A DNA stretch of 64,000 nucleotides from Bradyrhizobium sp. 186 (GTDB lineage: Bacteria; Pseudomonadota; Alphaproteobacteria; Rhizobiales; Xanthobacteraceae): assembly GCF_023101685.1 (NCBI RefSeq), contig NZ_CP082164.1:62001-126000 (forward strand). Direction: 5' to 3'. The first letter of the stretch is position 1. Every line of letters begins with the position of its first letter. The position numbers and the translations under genes were made by a program. Below, piece by piece: positions 29,611 to 38,640 of the stretch. Below the pieces are notes generated by a model, which was not told where the DNA came from, searched no databases, and saw only the letters and a list, made by a program, of their open reading frames with translations.

Positions 29611-30422
29611 ATGGGTTACGAACACATTCTCTACGAGGTGAGCGACAAGATCGCGACCATCACGCTCAATCGTCCCGACCGCATGAATGCATGGACGCCA
29701 ATCATGGAGCGCGACGTGCGTCACGCGATGGAGACATCAGCCGCCGACGACAATGTCCGCGTCATCGTGCTCACTGGCGCGGGCCGCGCGTTCTGCGCCG
29801 GTGCCGACATGGATGCGCTGAAAGGGCTCGATCCCAACGACGTCAGGCGTGCATCGAACCTGCCCCCCTTCGATATGAACCGCCGGCCGGACTGGCAGAC
29901 GCCTACGGCTTCTATCCGTCGATTGGAAAGCCGGTAATCGCCATGCTCAACGGCGCGACCGCAGGCATCGGCCTCGTGCACGCGCTCTATTGCGACCTGC
30001 GCTTTGCCGCCGACAACACCGTCTTCACCACCGCCTTTGCGCGCCGCGGCCTGATCGCCGAGCACGGCATCAGCTGGATGCTGCCCCGCATCGTCGGTCA
30101 TGCCAATGCGATGGATCTGCTGCTCTCGGCGCGGCGCGTGACGAGCGACGAGGCGCTGCGGATCGGACTGGTCAACCGGCTCTGCCCGCTCGAAAAGCTT
30201 CGCGAAGAAACCTGTGCCTATGCGCGCGATCTCGCCGATTTGGTCTCGCCGAGCGCCATGGCCGTGATCAAGCGGCAGCTCTACGAGGTGCCGTTCCAGA
30301 GCCTGGCCGAGGCCACGACCGAGGCCAACCGCGAGATGCTGGTCGCGCTCAACGGCAGCGATTTCCGGGAGGGCGTGGCAAGCTTCATGGAGAAGCGGCG
30401 GCCGCGGTTTATCGGGAGGTAG
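29611..30422 (+). pseudogene. enoyl-CoA hydratase (crotonase family), frameshifted
   Basis: Two overlapping frames give one crotonase. The first (29611-29901) has ITLNRPDRMNAW and the oxyanion-hole GAGRAFCAGADM. The second resumes at about 29904 with YGFYPSIGKPVIAMLNG and runs to FIGR at 30422 with the second oxyanion segment (AEHGISWMLPR). The reading frame is lost at 29902-29903, where two C stand in place of a codon, equal to a one-base deletion. Both halves otherwise look intact and under coding constraint, so this is a recent mutation or a sequencing error. Without the shift it would be about 270 residues, normal for the family. Confidence 0.88.
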
Positions 30423-30471
30423 GGGGAGATCTTTCGGGGCAGTCCGTCTTCGCCCTGTGGACTACGCCGGA

Positions 30472-30533
30472 CACCACGCTTCGCCCTTCGGGTTCTGCGC
30501 GGCTGCGCCACGCGTAGCCCGAAGGGCGAAGCG

Positions 30534-30538
<5 letters not shown>
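30472..30538. repeat. perfect 21-bp palindrome overlapping the tRNA-Ala 3' end
   Basis: Left arm at 30472-30492 (CACCACGCTTCGCCCTTCGG plus G) and right arm at 30518-30538 are exact inverse complements around a 25-base centre. The right arm covers the CCA end and last bases of tRNA-Ala. In RNA from the tRNA strand it forms a strong hairpin right after the mature 3' end. The rest of 30423-30799 apart from the tRNA has no gene. Confidence 0.92.
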
Positions 30539-30609
<71 letters not shown>

Positions 30610-30799
30610 GTCGCGGTCCGCTCTGGTCAATGCGGCCGACAACCGGGCGCCATTTAAGTCCCCGCCAAGGTCAAGTCAAGGACGGGCGTAACCCGGTTTT
30701 AGCCATCCTGACGCCCGAACTTCCCTTGTTTGGGCCGGAGGGAACCGATATCTAGCAAAAGGCGTCAATCCCCACCCGAAGCCAGAGTTTTCAAAAGCC

Positions 30800-31090
30800 A
30801 TGCGTGCCGTTCTCGACATCGTCATCATCGTGCTCGATCTCTACGTCTGGCTGCTGATCGCGTCCGCGATCCTGTCCTGGCTGATCGCTTTCAACGTCGT
30901 CAACACCCGCAACCAGTTCGTGTCGGCGGTAGCGGAGTTTCTGTACCGCATCACCGAGCCGGTGCTGGCGCCGATTCGCAATTTCCTGCCAAGTCTCGGC
31001 GGCCTCGACATCTCGCCGATCATCCTGATCCTGCTCATCATGTTCATCGAGCGGGTGATCCTGTACTACATCTACCCGAACGTGATTTAG
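30800..31090 (+). CDS. yggT: YggT-family membrane protein
   Basis: A 96-residue protein with two membrane segments (about residues 5-25 and 70-90) and the family motif F-x-x-x-I-T-E-P-V-L-A-P-I-R between them. YggT proteins are small integral-membrane proteins, linked in various bacteria to cell-shape, osmotic or division phenotypes. It is followed by a DUF167 gene (15-base gap) and folD, a conserved gene order that suggests one transcript. Confidence 0.9.
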   Translation: MRAVLDIVIIVLDLYVWLLIASAILSWLIAFNVVNTRNQFVSAVAEFLYRITEPVLAPIRNFLPSLGGLDISPIILILLIMFIERVILYYIYPNVI

Positions 31091-31105
31091 GCAGGCGGGA
31101 GCGCC

Positions 31106-31438
31106 TTGGTTGCCAAGGAACCTTGGCGTTACTCGGCCGCAGGCATCAGCATAGCGCTGCGGGTGACGCCGCGCGGTGGCCGCGACGGCATCGACGGGAT
31201 CGAGCAGTTGGCCGATGGCCGCAGCGTGCTCAAGGTGAGGGTGCGCGCCATCGCCGATGGTGGCGAGGCCAATCGGGCGGTCCTGGCGCTGCTGGCGAAA
31301 TCGCTTGGCGTGCCCAAGGCCAGCGTGAAGCTCCTGTCCGGGGCGACCTCGCGACTGAAGCAGATCGCGGTCGACGGCGATCCGGCGCGGCTCGGCGAAA
31401 CTCTGCGCCAGCTCGCCTCGGCCAAACCACAGATTTAA
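31106..31438 (+). CDS. DUF167 (YggU-type) protein
   Basis: A 110-residue protein with the family core RVTPRGGRDGIDG, VRVRAIADGGEANRAVLALLA and KLLSGATSRLKQIAV. Function unknown; the gene commonly travels with yggT. I use a TTG start at 31106 because GGGAG lies 5 bases upstream. Nine bases separate its stop from folD. Confidence 0.9.
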   Translation: MVAKEPWRYSAAGISIALRVTPRGGRDGIDGIEQLADGRSVLKVRVRAIADGGEANRAVLALLAKSLGVPKASVKLLSGATSRLKQIAVDGDPARLGETLRQLASAKPQI

Positions 31439-31447
31439 GGAACTGAC

Positions 31448-32332
31448 ATGACGGCCAAGATCATCGATGGAAAAGTCATCGCGGCGGAACTTCGGGCCCG
31501 TGTCGCCGACGAGGTCGCCCGCGTCGCGCGCGAGCACAATCTGGTGCCGGGCCTTGCGGTGGTGCTGGTCGGCAATGATCCCGCCAGCGAGGTCTATGTC
31601 CGCTCCAAACAGACCCAGACCCAGACCGCGGGTATGGCTTCGTTCGAGCACAAGCTGCCGGCCAGCGTCTCGCAAGGAGATCTTCTCGCGCTCGTCGCAA
31701 AACTCAACCGCGATCCCGCCGTGCACGGCATCTTGGTGCAATTGCCGCTGCCGAAGGGCGTCAACACCGAGGCCGTCATCAACGCGATCGATCCCGCCAA
31801 GGATGTCGACGGTCTGCATCCGAACAACGCCGGCCGGCTCGCCGGTGGTTTCGAGGCGCTATCGCCCTGCACGCCGCTCGGCTGCATCATCCTGACCAAG
31901 AGCGTGCATGCTTCGCTCGAAGGCATGAATGCCATCGTCGTCGGCCGCTCCAATCTGGTCGGCCGCCCGCTGGTGCAGTTGCTGCTGAACGAGAACGCCA
32001 CGGTGACGATCGCGCATTCGCGCTCGCGCGATTTGCCCGGGCTCGTGAAGCGCGCCGACCTCGTCTATGCCGCCGTCGGCAAGCCGGAGATGGTGCGCGG
32101 CGACTGGCTGAAGCCGGGCGCGACCGTGATCGACGTCGGCATCAATCGCATCCCCAAGGGTGACGGCAAGACGCGTCTGGTCGGCGACGTCGCCTATCAG
32201 GAGGCGCTCGGGGTTGCTGGCGCGATCACGCCGGTGCCGGGCGGCGTCGGCCAGATGACGGTGGCCTGCCTGCTCGTGAACACGCTTCGTGCCGCCTGCG
32301 CGATCGCGGGCCTGCCGAAGCCTGCGGTGTAA
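31448..32332 (+). CDS. folD: bifunctional methylenetetrahydrofolate dehydrogenase/cyclohydrolase
   Basis: A 294-residue cytosolic enzyme that interconverts 5,10-methylene-THF, 5,10-methenyl-THF and 10-formyl-THF. Seen: YVRSKQTQ (substrate and catalytic Lys region), [16 protein letters not shown] and the dinucleotide motif [11 protein letters not shown], ending with [13 protein letters not shown]. Full length. AGGA precedes the ATG. Last gene of the yggT-DUF167-folD group. Confidence 0.97.
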   Translation: MTAKIIDGKVIAAELRARVADEVARVAREHNLVPGLAVVLVGNDPASEVYVRSKQTQTQTAGMASFEHKLPASVSQGDLLALVAKLNRDPAVHGILVQLPLPKGVNTEAVINAIDPAKDVDGLHPNNAGRLAGGFEALSPCTPLGCIILTKSVHASLEGMNAIVVGRSNLVGRPLVQLLLNENATVTIAHSRSRDLPGLVKRADLVYAAVGKPEMVRGDWLKPGATVIDVGINRIPKGDGKTRLVGDVAYQEALGVAGAITPVPGGVGQMTVACLLVNTLRAACAIAGLPKPAV

Positions 32333-32340
32333 GCGATCTG

Positions 32341-32440
32341 TCGTTCCGGGGCGCACGAAGTGCGAACCCGGAACCTCGAGATTCTCAGGTGCGCAACTGC
32401 GCACCACAATTCGATGCTAATGGATCGCTCCGGAATGACG
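32341..32440. repeat. interspersed repeat, family D
   Basis: It begins TTCCGGGGCGCACGAAGTGC, has an internal GAACCCGGAACCTCGAGATTC dyad and ends CTCCGGAATGAC. The same architecture occurs at 55728-55808 and, reduced to its arms, at 3555-3591. It separates convergent folD and ppa. Confidence 0.85.
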
Positions 32441-32449
32441 ACTACGTCG

Positions 32450-32980
32450 TCACTTCTTCTTCTCGCGCTCGATGCCCTCGAGGATCAGCTTGTGCGCTTC
32501 CTCGGGGCCGCCCCAGCGCAAAATCTTCACCCATTTGCCCTTCTCGAGATCCTTGTAGTGCTCGAAGAAGTGCTGGATCTGCTGCAGCGTGATGTCCGGC
32601 AGATCGCTATAGGTCTTCACCTTGTCGTAGCGCTGCGTGAGCTTTGACGACGGCACCGCCAAAATCTTCTCGTCGCCGCCGGCTTCGTCTTCCATCATCA
32701 GCACGCCGACCGGACGCACGCTCATGACAGCGCCGGGGATGATGGCGCGGGTGTTGATGATCAGGACGTCGCAGGGGTCGCCATCGTCGGACAGCGTGTG
32801 CGGAATGAAGCCGTAGTTACCAGGGTAACGCATCGGCGTGTAGAGGAAGCGGTCGACGACCAGCGTGCCGGCTTCCTTGTCCATCTCGTATTTGATCGGC
32901 TCGCCACCCACTGGTACTTCGATGATGACGTTGACGTCGTGTGGCGGGTTGGTCCCGATCGAGATCGCATCGATACGCAT
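32450..32980 (-). CDS. ppa: inorganic pyrophosphatase (family I)
   Basis: A 176-residue cytosolic enzyme that hydrolyses pyrophosphate and so drives biosynthetic reactions. The metal-binding motif [10 protein letters not shown] is visible (D-x-D-P-x-D type), as are [14 protein letters not shown] and DLEKGKWVK. Full length, normal for hexameric bacterial enzymes. Monocistronic. Confidence 0.97.
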   Translation of the reverse strand: MRIDAISIGTNPPHDVNVIIEVPVGGEPIKYEMDKEAGTLVVDRFLYTPMRYPGNYGFIPHTLSDDGDPCDVLIINTRAIIPGAVMSVRPVGVLMMEDEAGGDEKILAVPSSKLTQRYDKVKTYSDLPDITLQQIQHFFEHYKDLEKGKWVKILRWGGPEEAHKLILEGIEREKKK

Positions 32981-33157
32981 TCAAGGCTCCGTTGTTGCCG
33001 AGGTGAAATCGCGCCCGGCAGCGATTTGGCACCGTCATACGCGGGCTTGGCCCGCCTATCCATCGCGTTTTTGTGAAATAATGAATCCGGCGATCACCGG
33101 CTCAAAAGGCAGCGGTATCGACGGAGAGGGATCGCTGCCGGTTACGCTTTCAGCAGC

Positions 33158-33667
33158 TCAATTGGTCCAAGCGAAGGCAACCTTGTCGAGCGACTTCGGC
33201 CCGAATCGCTCCGAGGAGCGCGCCACCATGCGGCCGCCCAAGGCCCGGTAAAACTCCGTCGCCGGATCGTTATCGGACAGCGCCCACACCACCATGCTCT
33301 TCAAATTGCTCTGCATGAGGTCGCGGCGGGCGGCAGTGAACAGGCGACGACCAAAGCCGAGGCCCTGGAATTCCGGGCGCAGGTAGAGCTCGTAGATTTC
33401 GCCGTCGAAGTGCAGGCTGCGAGCGCGGTTGCGGCCGTAATTGGCGTAGCCCGCGATCTTGTCGCCGAACACCAGCACGCTGACGCGGCTGCCCTTACGA
33501 ATCGCGCTGTCCCACCATTGCGGGCCGCGGCGGTTGATCAGCTTTTCCAGCTCGGCGCCGGGAATGATGCCCTGATAGGCCGAACGCCAGGCTTCGTCAT
33601 GGGTTGACGCCACCGCAGTTGCGTCTGCAGCTTTGGCCGGCCGGACCTCGATCAGGGTTGTGCTCAT
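33158..33667 (-). CDS. GNAT-family N-acetyltransferase
   Basis: A 169-residue protein with IYELYLRPEFQGLGFGRRLF, which includes the acetyl-CoA pyrophosphate loop (Q-x-x-G-x-G/R), and a C-terminal VVWALSDNDPATEFYRALGG strand-helix. The acceptor is unknown. Start at MSTTLIEVR; earlier codons are unlikely. A perfect TTAA-N7-TTAA box lies 46 bases upstream. Confidence 0.9.
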   Translation of the reverse strand: MSTTLIEVRPAKAADATAVASTHDEAWRSAYQGIIPGAELEKLINRRGPQWWDSAIRKGSRVSVLVFGDKIAGYANYGRNRARSLHFDGEIYELYLRPEFQGLGFGRRLFTAARRDLMQSNLKSMVVWALSDNDPATEFYRALGGRMVARSSERFGPKSLDKVAFAWTN

Positions 33668-33712
33668 GGACACGATCAAACCAAGTCGCCGCGCCGGCGG
33701 CAAGACCTATCG

Positions 33713-33727
33713 TTAATTATCGGTTAA
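33713..33727. promoter_or_regulatory. perfect CtrA-type box TTAA-N7-TTAA
   Basis: TTAATTATCGGTTAA matches the alphaproteobacterial CtrA full-site consensus exactly and is followed by C, as in many such sites. It lies 46 bases before the GNAT start (minus strand) and about 207 bases before the hydrolase start (plus strand). The following stretch to 33933 is AT-richer than average and has a small dyad (CACCGAC/GTCGGTG, about 33797-33820), but no gene was recognised. Confidence 0.5.
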
Positions 33728-33933
33728 CCTGTGGACTTTCTGCATCAGTATTTTGACCATGTTGTACCGAAAAAAGACAAGCCGCCGCCTTGGACGGCAC
33801 CGACTTGCTATTCGTCGGTGCAAAACTGCTCTGCGGTAACGAATGAACGGCGATGGCACCGCAAAAAGTCCGCCCGGAATGATTCGTTCCTACTAGTCTG
33901 GCCCTCGCTGTCCGTGTTCGCCTTCGGCAATTC

Positions 33934-34827
33934 ATGCGGCTCTCCAACATCCTTGCCCTTCTGCCTCTGCTGGCCCTGCTGACTGCGCCGCCTCTGTGCG
34001 CTCAGGTCACGTTTGGTTCATCGGGAGAGGAAGGCGCGCCGTTTCGCCGCCAGCAATGGCGCGTGCCGTCACCGGATACCGATATTGCCGCGCATGCGCT
34101 GCTGTTTCGTCCGACCGGCGTCGGTTCGTTTCGTCTGGCGGTCATCGCGCATGCCACCACGCAGAACGTGCTGCGTCGCGCGCAAATGCCGCAGCCGGAA
34201 TACCGCGCGCTCGTCGCGTATCTCGTCGCGCGCGGCTTTGCCGTGCTGGTGCCGGAACGGCTCGGCCACGGCGCGACCGGCGGTCGCTATCTCGAGGACC
34301 AGGGTGGCTGTGACGAGGCGGACTATGCGCGTTCAGGCCGCGTAACCGCGGCGGAAATTTCGCTCGCGCTGGAATTCTTGCGTAAGCAGGATTTCGTCCG
34401 CAAGGACGCCGCCATCGTGATCGGCCATTCCGCCGGTGGTTGGGGCGCGCTGGCGCTCGCGAATGCCGATCCAAAAGCGATCGCCGCGATCATCGCGTTC
34501 GCGCCTGGGCGCGGCGGCCACGCCAACGATGAGCCGAACCGGATCTGCGCGCCGCATACGCTTCTTGCAGCCGCCACTGTGTTTGGCAAGACGGCGCGCA
34601 TTCCCGTCATATGGCTCGTTGCGACCAATGACAGCTATTTCGCACCGGCGTTTTCGCAGGCATTGGCAGATGCGTTTCGCGGCGGTGGCGGCAAGGTCGA
34701 CTTCCGCTCATTGCCGGCGGTGGGCAGCGAAGGCCACTGGATGATCGAGACCGAAGCCGGTGTCAAAGCCGCCGGCAGTGAGTTCGACCGCGCGTTGAAG
34801 CCGGTGGCGGGCGGCAAGCGACCATAG
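33934..34827 (+). CDS. exported alpha/beta hydrolase (dienelactone-hydrolase-like)
   Basis: A 297-residue protein. A signal peptide (about residues 1-23, ending LCAQ) precedes an alpha/beta-hydrolase domain with the nucleophile elbow GHSAGGWGAL, a later acidic residue in VATNDSYF and the His in SEGHWMIE. GCDEADYARSG resembles dienelactone-hydrolase-like esterases. Periplasmic; substrate unknown. Confidence 0.87.
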   Translation: MRLSNILALLPLLALLTAPPLCAQVTFGSSGEEGAPFRRQQWRVPSPDTDIAAHALLFRPTGVGSFRLAVIAHATTQNVLRRAQMPQPEYRALVAYLVARGFAVLVPERLGHGATGGRYLEDQGGCDEADYARSGRVTAAEISLALEFLRKQDFVRKDAAIVIGHSAGGWGALALANADPKAIAAIIAFAPGRGGHANDEPNRICAPHTLLAAATVFGKTARIPVIWLVATNDSYFAPAFSQALADAFRGGGGKVDFRSLPAVGSEGHWMIETEAGVKAAGSEFDRALKPVAGGKRP

Positions 34828-34838
34828 GCACCAGCCTG

Positions 34839-35045
34839 ATGGACATGGGCATCGGCGTGCTGATCGCCTTCCGCCGCACCGCGGCGATCGGGCTGGTCGC
34901 GGGTATCGTCGCATCGTTCGGCTATATGGGGGGTGCGGCGATCCTGACGCCTGACCTCTGGATCGAGCCGCTCGGCGCGCTGGTGAAGATCGGGCCGGCT
35001 ATTGTGCTAATGCTGGTCGCGCTCCTGATGCTGGACAATCGCTGA
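34839..35045 (+). CDS. short DoxX-like membrane protein, probably N-terminally truncated
   Basis: 68 residues with two hydrophobic segments. The C-terminal half (LTPDLWIEPLGALVKIGPAI) matches the last helix-loop-helix of DoxX-like proteins, which are usually about 100-130 residues with four helices. So the first one or two helices seem to be missing. Its stop overlaps the start of the next gene (TGATG), which implies translational coupling. Upstream codons remain open in frame for a short way into the hydrolase 3' end. Confidence 0.62.
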   Translation: MDMGIGVLIAFRRTAAIGLVAGIVASFGYMGGAAILTPDLWIEPLGALVKIGPAIVLMLVALLMLDNR

Positions 35046-35452
35046 TGCAAAAATGGCCCGACGATGACGTGATCCTGTTCGACGGCGTCTGCATCTTCTG
35101 CTCGCGCTGGGTCCGCTTCGTCGCGCAGCGCGATACGGCGCGGCGGTTTCGGTTCACGCCGGTCCAGTCGAACTACGGGGCCCGGCTCGCAAAAACGTTC
35201 GGAATTGATCCGGACGATCCCGATACAAACGCGGTGGTCCACGGTGGCGAGGTGTTCTTGAAGTCAGACGCTGCGCTGACGGTGCTGTCGCAGCTGCCGG
35301 GATGGCGCCGGGTGCGCATGTTGTTCGCGGTGCCGAAGCCGCTGCGGAATGCGGTGTACAACCTCATCGCGCGCAATCGCTATCGCATCTTTGGGAAGTA
35401 CGAAGCGTGTTTTGTGCCGGACGCCGATCTGCGCGCGCGGGTCATTGAATGA
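35045..35452 (+). CDS. DCC-family thiol-disulfide oxidoreductase
   Basis: A 135-residue protein whose N-terminus reads ILFDGVCIFCSRWVRF, the DxxCxxC motif that names the DCC family (thioredoxin-like fold), with the later hydrophobic-basic region FAVPKPLRNAVYNLIARNRY. It is thought to handle disulfides. It is coupled by a one-base overlap to the DoxX-like gene upstream, a frequent pairing. Confidence 0.92.
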   Translation: MQKWPDDDVILFDGVCIFCSRWVRFVAQRDTARRFRFTPVQSNYGARLAKTFGIDPDDPDTNAVVHGGEVFLKSDAALTVLSQLPGWRRVRMLFAVPKPLRNAVYNLIARNRYRIFGKYEACFVPDADLRARVIE

Positions 35453-35496
35453 ATTCGTCTGCGAGCGCAGCGACGAGACGCGCCTACGAACTCGGT

Positions 35497-35657
35497 GTCG
35501 TCCCGGCGAAGGCCGGGACCCATAACCACAGGGAGAGGTTTGACGAAGATTGGCAGTGAAGGAATCAATCCGCGGTACCAATACCGAGGTTCACCGAGAG
35601 ATCACGCGGTATGGGTTCCGGCCCCTCGTGCGCAATTGCGCGCTCGGCCGGGACGAC
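35497..35657. repeat. interspersed repeat, family B (longest copy)
   Basis: GTCGTCCCGGCGAAGGCCGG opens it, followed by GACCCATAACCACAGGGAGAG, a central variable part, GAGATCACGCGGTATGGGTT and a closing arm that contains an inserted CTCGTGCGCAATTGCGCGCT dyad before GGCCGGGACGAC. It gives the uninterrupted form of the site disrupted by the IS110 element at 40629. Confidence 0.88.
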
Positions 35658-35688
35658 GTTGGGGATATGACGCAATGACGGCGTCCGA

Positions 35689-36936
35689 TCAGTCTTCCCC
35701 GAGAGCCGCGAGCACTTCTTTCGCCGCCCGTTCTCCGCTGTCTCGCGCCCCATGCGCCGTCGTGAAGAAATTCGGCGACGTCGCTTCGCCCGCGAAGAAC
35801 AGCCGGCCATCGACCGGCGCCGCCAACACCGCGCGGTCGCCGGCATGGCCGGGCAGCGCATGCGAATAGGCGCCGCGGGCGAAGGGATCGTGGGCCCAGC
35901 GCGTTTCGGCGAGCGGCTTCAGCTTGCGCCGGATATCGTTGCCGAGAAAGCCTGCGATCTCGTCGATGCTTTGGGCCGCGAAGGCGCCATCGCCGGCGTC
36001 TTCCAATTCGCGCGCAAAGCTGCCGCCGAAAAAGCCCTCGATGCAGGGCTGGCCGAACGGGCGGATGTGATAGGTGCCCATCGCGGTGCGCATGGTGGCG
36101 CCGCGCAAGTTTCCCTCCTTCGGGAAAGCCTCCGCATCCTCCAGCGCCAGCGTTACCTTGTCGTCGACGCCGAGCGGCAGGCCGGCTGCCGCATCGACCT
36201 TGGCGGGCACCGGCGGCGCAAAGCGGATCGCCTCGTCTGCAATCAAATTGGTCGGCACAGTGACGATCACCTTGGCGGCATCGAGGGTGCCGAGCGAAGT
36301 TTCGAGCCGGATGCGCTGGCCGGAATGGTCGATGAGCGCGACGTTGCAGTTCAGTGTGAACGGGCAGGAAGCGCCATAGGCCGCGATCAGAGTCCCATAT
36401 CCGGCCCGCACGCGCCAATTGAAGTAAGTGTCCTCGTAGGCCTCCATGTCGAAGATCGAGACTTGATCGAGCTCGCACCCATTCACATAAGTCGAGACCG
36501 CGTCGATCATCGGGTTCCAGCGGTTGCCGAGTTCGAGATAGCGTGCGGCAGGCGCATCCTCAGCTTTTTCCGCAGCCTCAGAGGCACGATAGTAGAATTC
36601 ATCCATCGCGCGCACAAAATCCCTGCGCGCGACTTCCGGAAAGGCCTCGCCAAAGGCGCGATCGCTCCAGGGCGGCAGATCCGTGTTGACCTCGAAATCG
36701 AGCTGGCGGGCGATCGGGACGAAGGAGTTCTTGTCTGCCGAATGGAGCCAGCCGCAACCGACGTCGAAGGTCACTTCAGGTGAGGCCTGCACGGTCCAGG
36801 CCCGTCCGCCGATGCGATTGCGCGCCTCCAGCACGATCACCGAGAGGCCGGAGCCGCGTAGGGCGTGCGCCGCGCCGAGGCCCGCAGCACCGGCGCCGAT
36901 GATCGCGACGTCGACGGAGGAGGGAAGGGAACTCAT
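35689..36936 (-). CDS. FAD-dependent amine oxidase
   Basis: A 415-residue flavoprotein. The N-terminal Rossmann motif is VAIIGAGAAGLGAAHAL followed by EARNRIGGRAW, the monoamine-oxidase fingerprint. The C-terminal FAD-binding segment RLFFAGEATS is also present. It should oxidise a primary or poly-amine with O2. The substrate is not predictable. Monocistronic; about 95 bp of upstream DNA. Confidence 0.92.
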   Translation of the reverse strand: MSSLPSSVDVAIIGAGAAGLGAAHALRGSGLSVIVLEARNRIGGRAWTVQASPEVTFDVGCGWLHSADKNSFVPIARQLDFEVNTDLPPWSDRAFGEAFPEVARRDFVRAMDEFYYRASEAAEKAEDAPAARYLELGNRWNPMIDAVSTYVNGCELDQVSIFDMEAYEDTYFNWRVRAGYGTLIAAYGASCPFTLNCNVALIDHSGQRIRLETSLGTLDAAKVIVTVPTNLIADEAIRFAPPVPAKVDAAAGLPLGVDDKVTLALEDAEAFPKEGNLRGATMRTAMGTYHIRPFGQPCIEGFFGGSFARELEDAGDGAFAAQSIDEIAGFLGNDIRRKLKPLAETRWAHDPFARGAYSHALPGHAGDRAVLAAPVDGRLFFAGEATSPNFFTTAHGARDSGERAAKEVLAALGED

Positions 36937-37032
36937 CAGCGGGCTCTAGCACGTTCGCTGAAGCGGCAGAAGATGCCGCGGGCGATCCGGTATGCCCGAG
37001 AAGGTGGCGGGAGGCGGAGAAGCCGCAGAGCC

Positions 37033-37635
37033 CTACCCCTTCCTCACATCCCCCGCCTCGGCCTCGCTCGCCTCCAGCGATGCCGGCTCGATGTGATAAC
37101 GCTTGGTCAGCGGCATCTGCGCGATGGCAAACACCATCGTCAGCGGCGTCACGCCAAACACCTTGAAGTTCACCCAGAAGTCCGTGCTCTGGGTGCGCCA
37201 GACGATCTCGTTCAGAATCGCCATGCCGAAGAAGAACAGCGCCCAGCGCAGCGTCAGGATGCGCCAGCCCTGCGGGGTCAGGTTGAACATCTGGTCGAAC
37301 ATCACGGCGATGAAGGAGCGGCCGAACAGCAGCCCGCCGCCGAGGATCGCGGCAAACAGGCCGTAGATGATCGTCGGCTTGACCTTGATGAAGGTCTCGT
37401 CGTGCAGCACTAGCGTCAGCGTGCCGAACACCAGCACAATCACGCCGGTCACGATCGCCATGATCGGCACGTGGCGCGTCACCACATAGGAGGCGATCAT
37501 CGCAATGACGATCGCGACCATGAAGGCGCCGGTCGCCGCGAAAAGGTTGAACTTCGCATTCACGAAAAAGAAGATGAGCAGCGGACCGAGCTCGGTCGCA
37601 AGCTTGAACAACGGATGCGGCTGGGTCTTGTCCAT
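37033..37635 (-). CDS. yciB: septation protein A / inner membrane-spanning protein YciB
   Basis: A 200-residue protein with five hydrophobic segments and the family signature at the N-terminus ([18 protein letters not shown]) and later [14 protein letters not shown]. YciB/IspZ proteins affect septum formation and envelope integrity. It starts 3 bases after the ftsY stop, so the two are co-transcribed. A hydrophilic tail of about 20 residues follows the last helix. Confidence 0.93.
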   Translation of the reverse strand: MDKTQPHPLFKLATELGPLLIFFFVNAKFNLFAATGAFMVAIVIAMIASYVVTRHVPIMAIVTGVIVLVFGTLTLVLHDETFIKVKPTIIYGLFAAILGGGLLFGRSFIAVMFDQMFNLTPQGWRILTLRWALFFFGMAILNEIVWRTQSTDFWVNFKVFGVTPLTMVFAIAQMPLTKRYHIEPASLEASEAEAGDVRKG

Positions 37636-37638
37636 TTT

Positions 37639-38586
37639 TCAGCTTTCGATTCCGGCAATGGCGCGGGCGAAATCGCGCGCGGTGAACGGCGCGAGATCGT
37701 CGACGCTCTCGCCGACGCCGATGAAATGCACGGGCAGTTTGAATTTTTCCGCGAGCGCGACCAGGATGCCGCCGCGCGCGGTGCCGTCGAGCTTCGTCAT
37801 CACGAGACCGGTGACGCCGGCGGTGCGGTGGAAGGCCTCGACCTGGGACAGCGCGTTCTGGCCGACCGTGGCATCGAGCACCAGTAACACCGCATGCGGC
37901 GCGGTGGCGTCCACCTTCCGGATGACGCGCACGACCTTTTCGAGCTCGTTCATCAGCTCGGACTTGTTCTGGAGCCGCCCCGCGGTGTCGATCAGGAGCA
38001 CATCGATGTTCTGCTCCTTCGCCGCCGTCAGTGCGTTGAACGCGAGGCTCGCCGAGTCCGAGCCCTGCGCACCGGCGATGACCGGCGTCTTGGTGCGCTC
38101 GCCCCAGACCTTGAGCTGCTCGATCGCGGCCGCGCGAAACGTGTCGCCGGCGGCCAGCATCACCTTGCGGCTTTCGGCCGCAAACTTTGCAGACAGCTTG
38201 CCGATAGTCGTGGTCTTGCCGGAACCGTTGACGCCGACCACGAGGATGACGAACGGTTTTTTCGCCGCATCGATCTCGAGCGCCTTCGCGACCGGCGACA
38301 ACACCTTCTCGACTTCGGTCGCGACGACGTCCTTGACCTCGTCCGCCGAGATCGCCTTGTCATAGCGCCCCGTGCCGACGGCGTCGGCGATCCGCACCGC
38401 GACCTCGGTGCCGAGGTCGGCGCGCAGCAGCACGTCCTCGATATCGTCGAGCATGGCGCGGTCGAGCTTGCGCTTGGTGACGAGGTCGGCGACCGCGGTC
38501 CCAAGCGAGGACGACGTGCGCTTCAGCCCGTTGGACAGGCGGCGCCACCAGCTCAGCTTTGGGGTCTCGGGGGTGGTATCGTTCAT
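37639..38586 (-). CDS. ftsY: signal recognition particle receptor FtsY
   Basis: A 315-residue SRP-GTPase that docks SRP-ribosome complexes at the membrane. G motifs: GVNGSGKTTTIGKL, DTAGRLQNKSEL and TKLDGTARGG. The N-terminal acidic A domain is short (about 15-20 residues before the N domain), as in many alphaproteobacteria. It pairs functionally with ffh at 47580. Operon ftsY-yciB; in relatives mtaB and dapF lie just upstream, but here an IS110 element and two plus-strand genes intervene. Confidence 0.97.
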   Translation of the reverse strand: MNDTTPETPKLSWWRRLSNGLKRTSSSLGTAVADLVTKRKLDRAMLDDIEDVLLRADLGTEVAVRIADAVGTGRYDKAISADEVKDVVATEVEKVLSPVAKALEIDAAKKPFVILVVGVNGSGKTTTIGKLSAKFAAESRKVMLAAGDTFRAAAIEQLKVWGERTKTPVIAGAQGSDSASLAFNALTAAKEQNIDVLLIDTAGRLQNKSELMNELEKVVRVIRKVDATAPHAVLLVLDATVGQNALSQVEAFHRTAGVTGLVMTKLDGTARGGILVALAEKFKLPVHFIGVGESVDDLAPFTARDFARAIAGIES

Positions 38587-38640
38587 GGTGGCGGTGTGTT
38601 AGCCGTTCCCGCAAGCAAACGAAAGTCTTGAACGAAAGTC

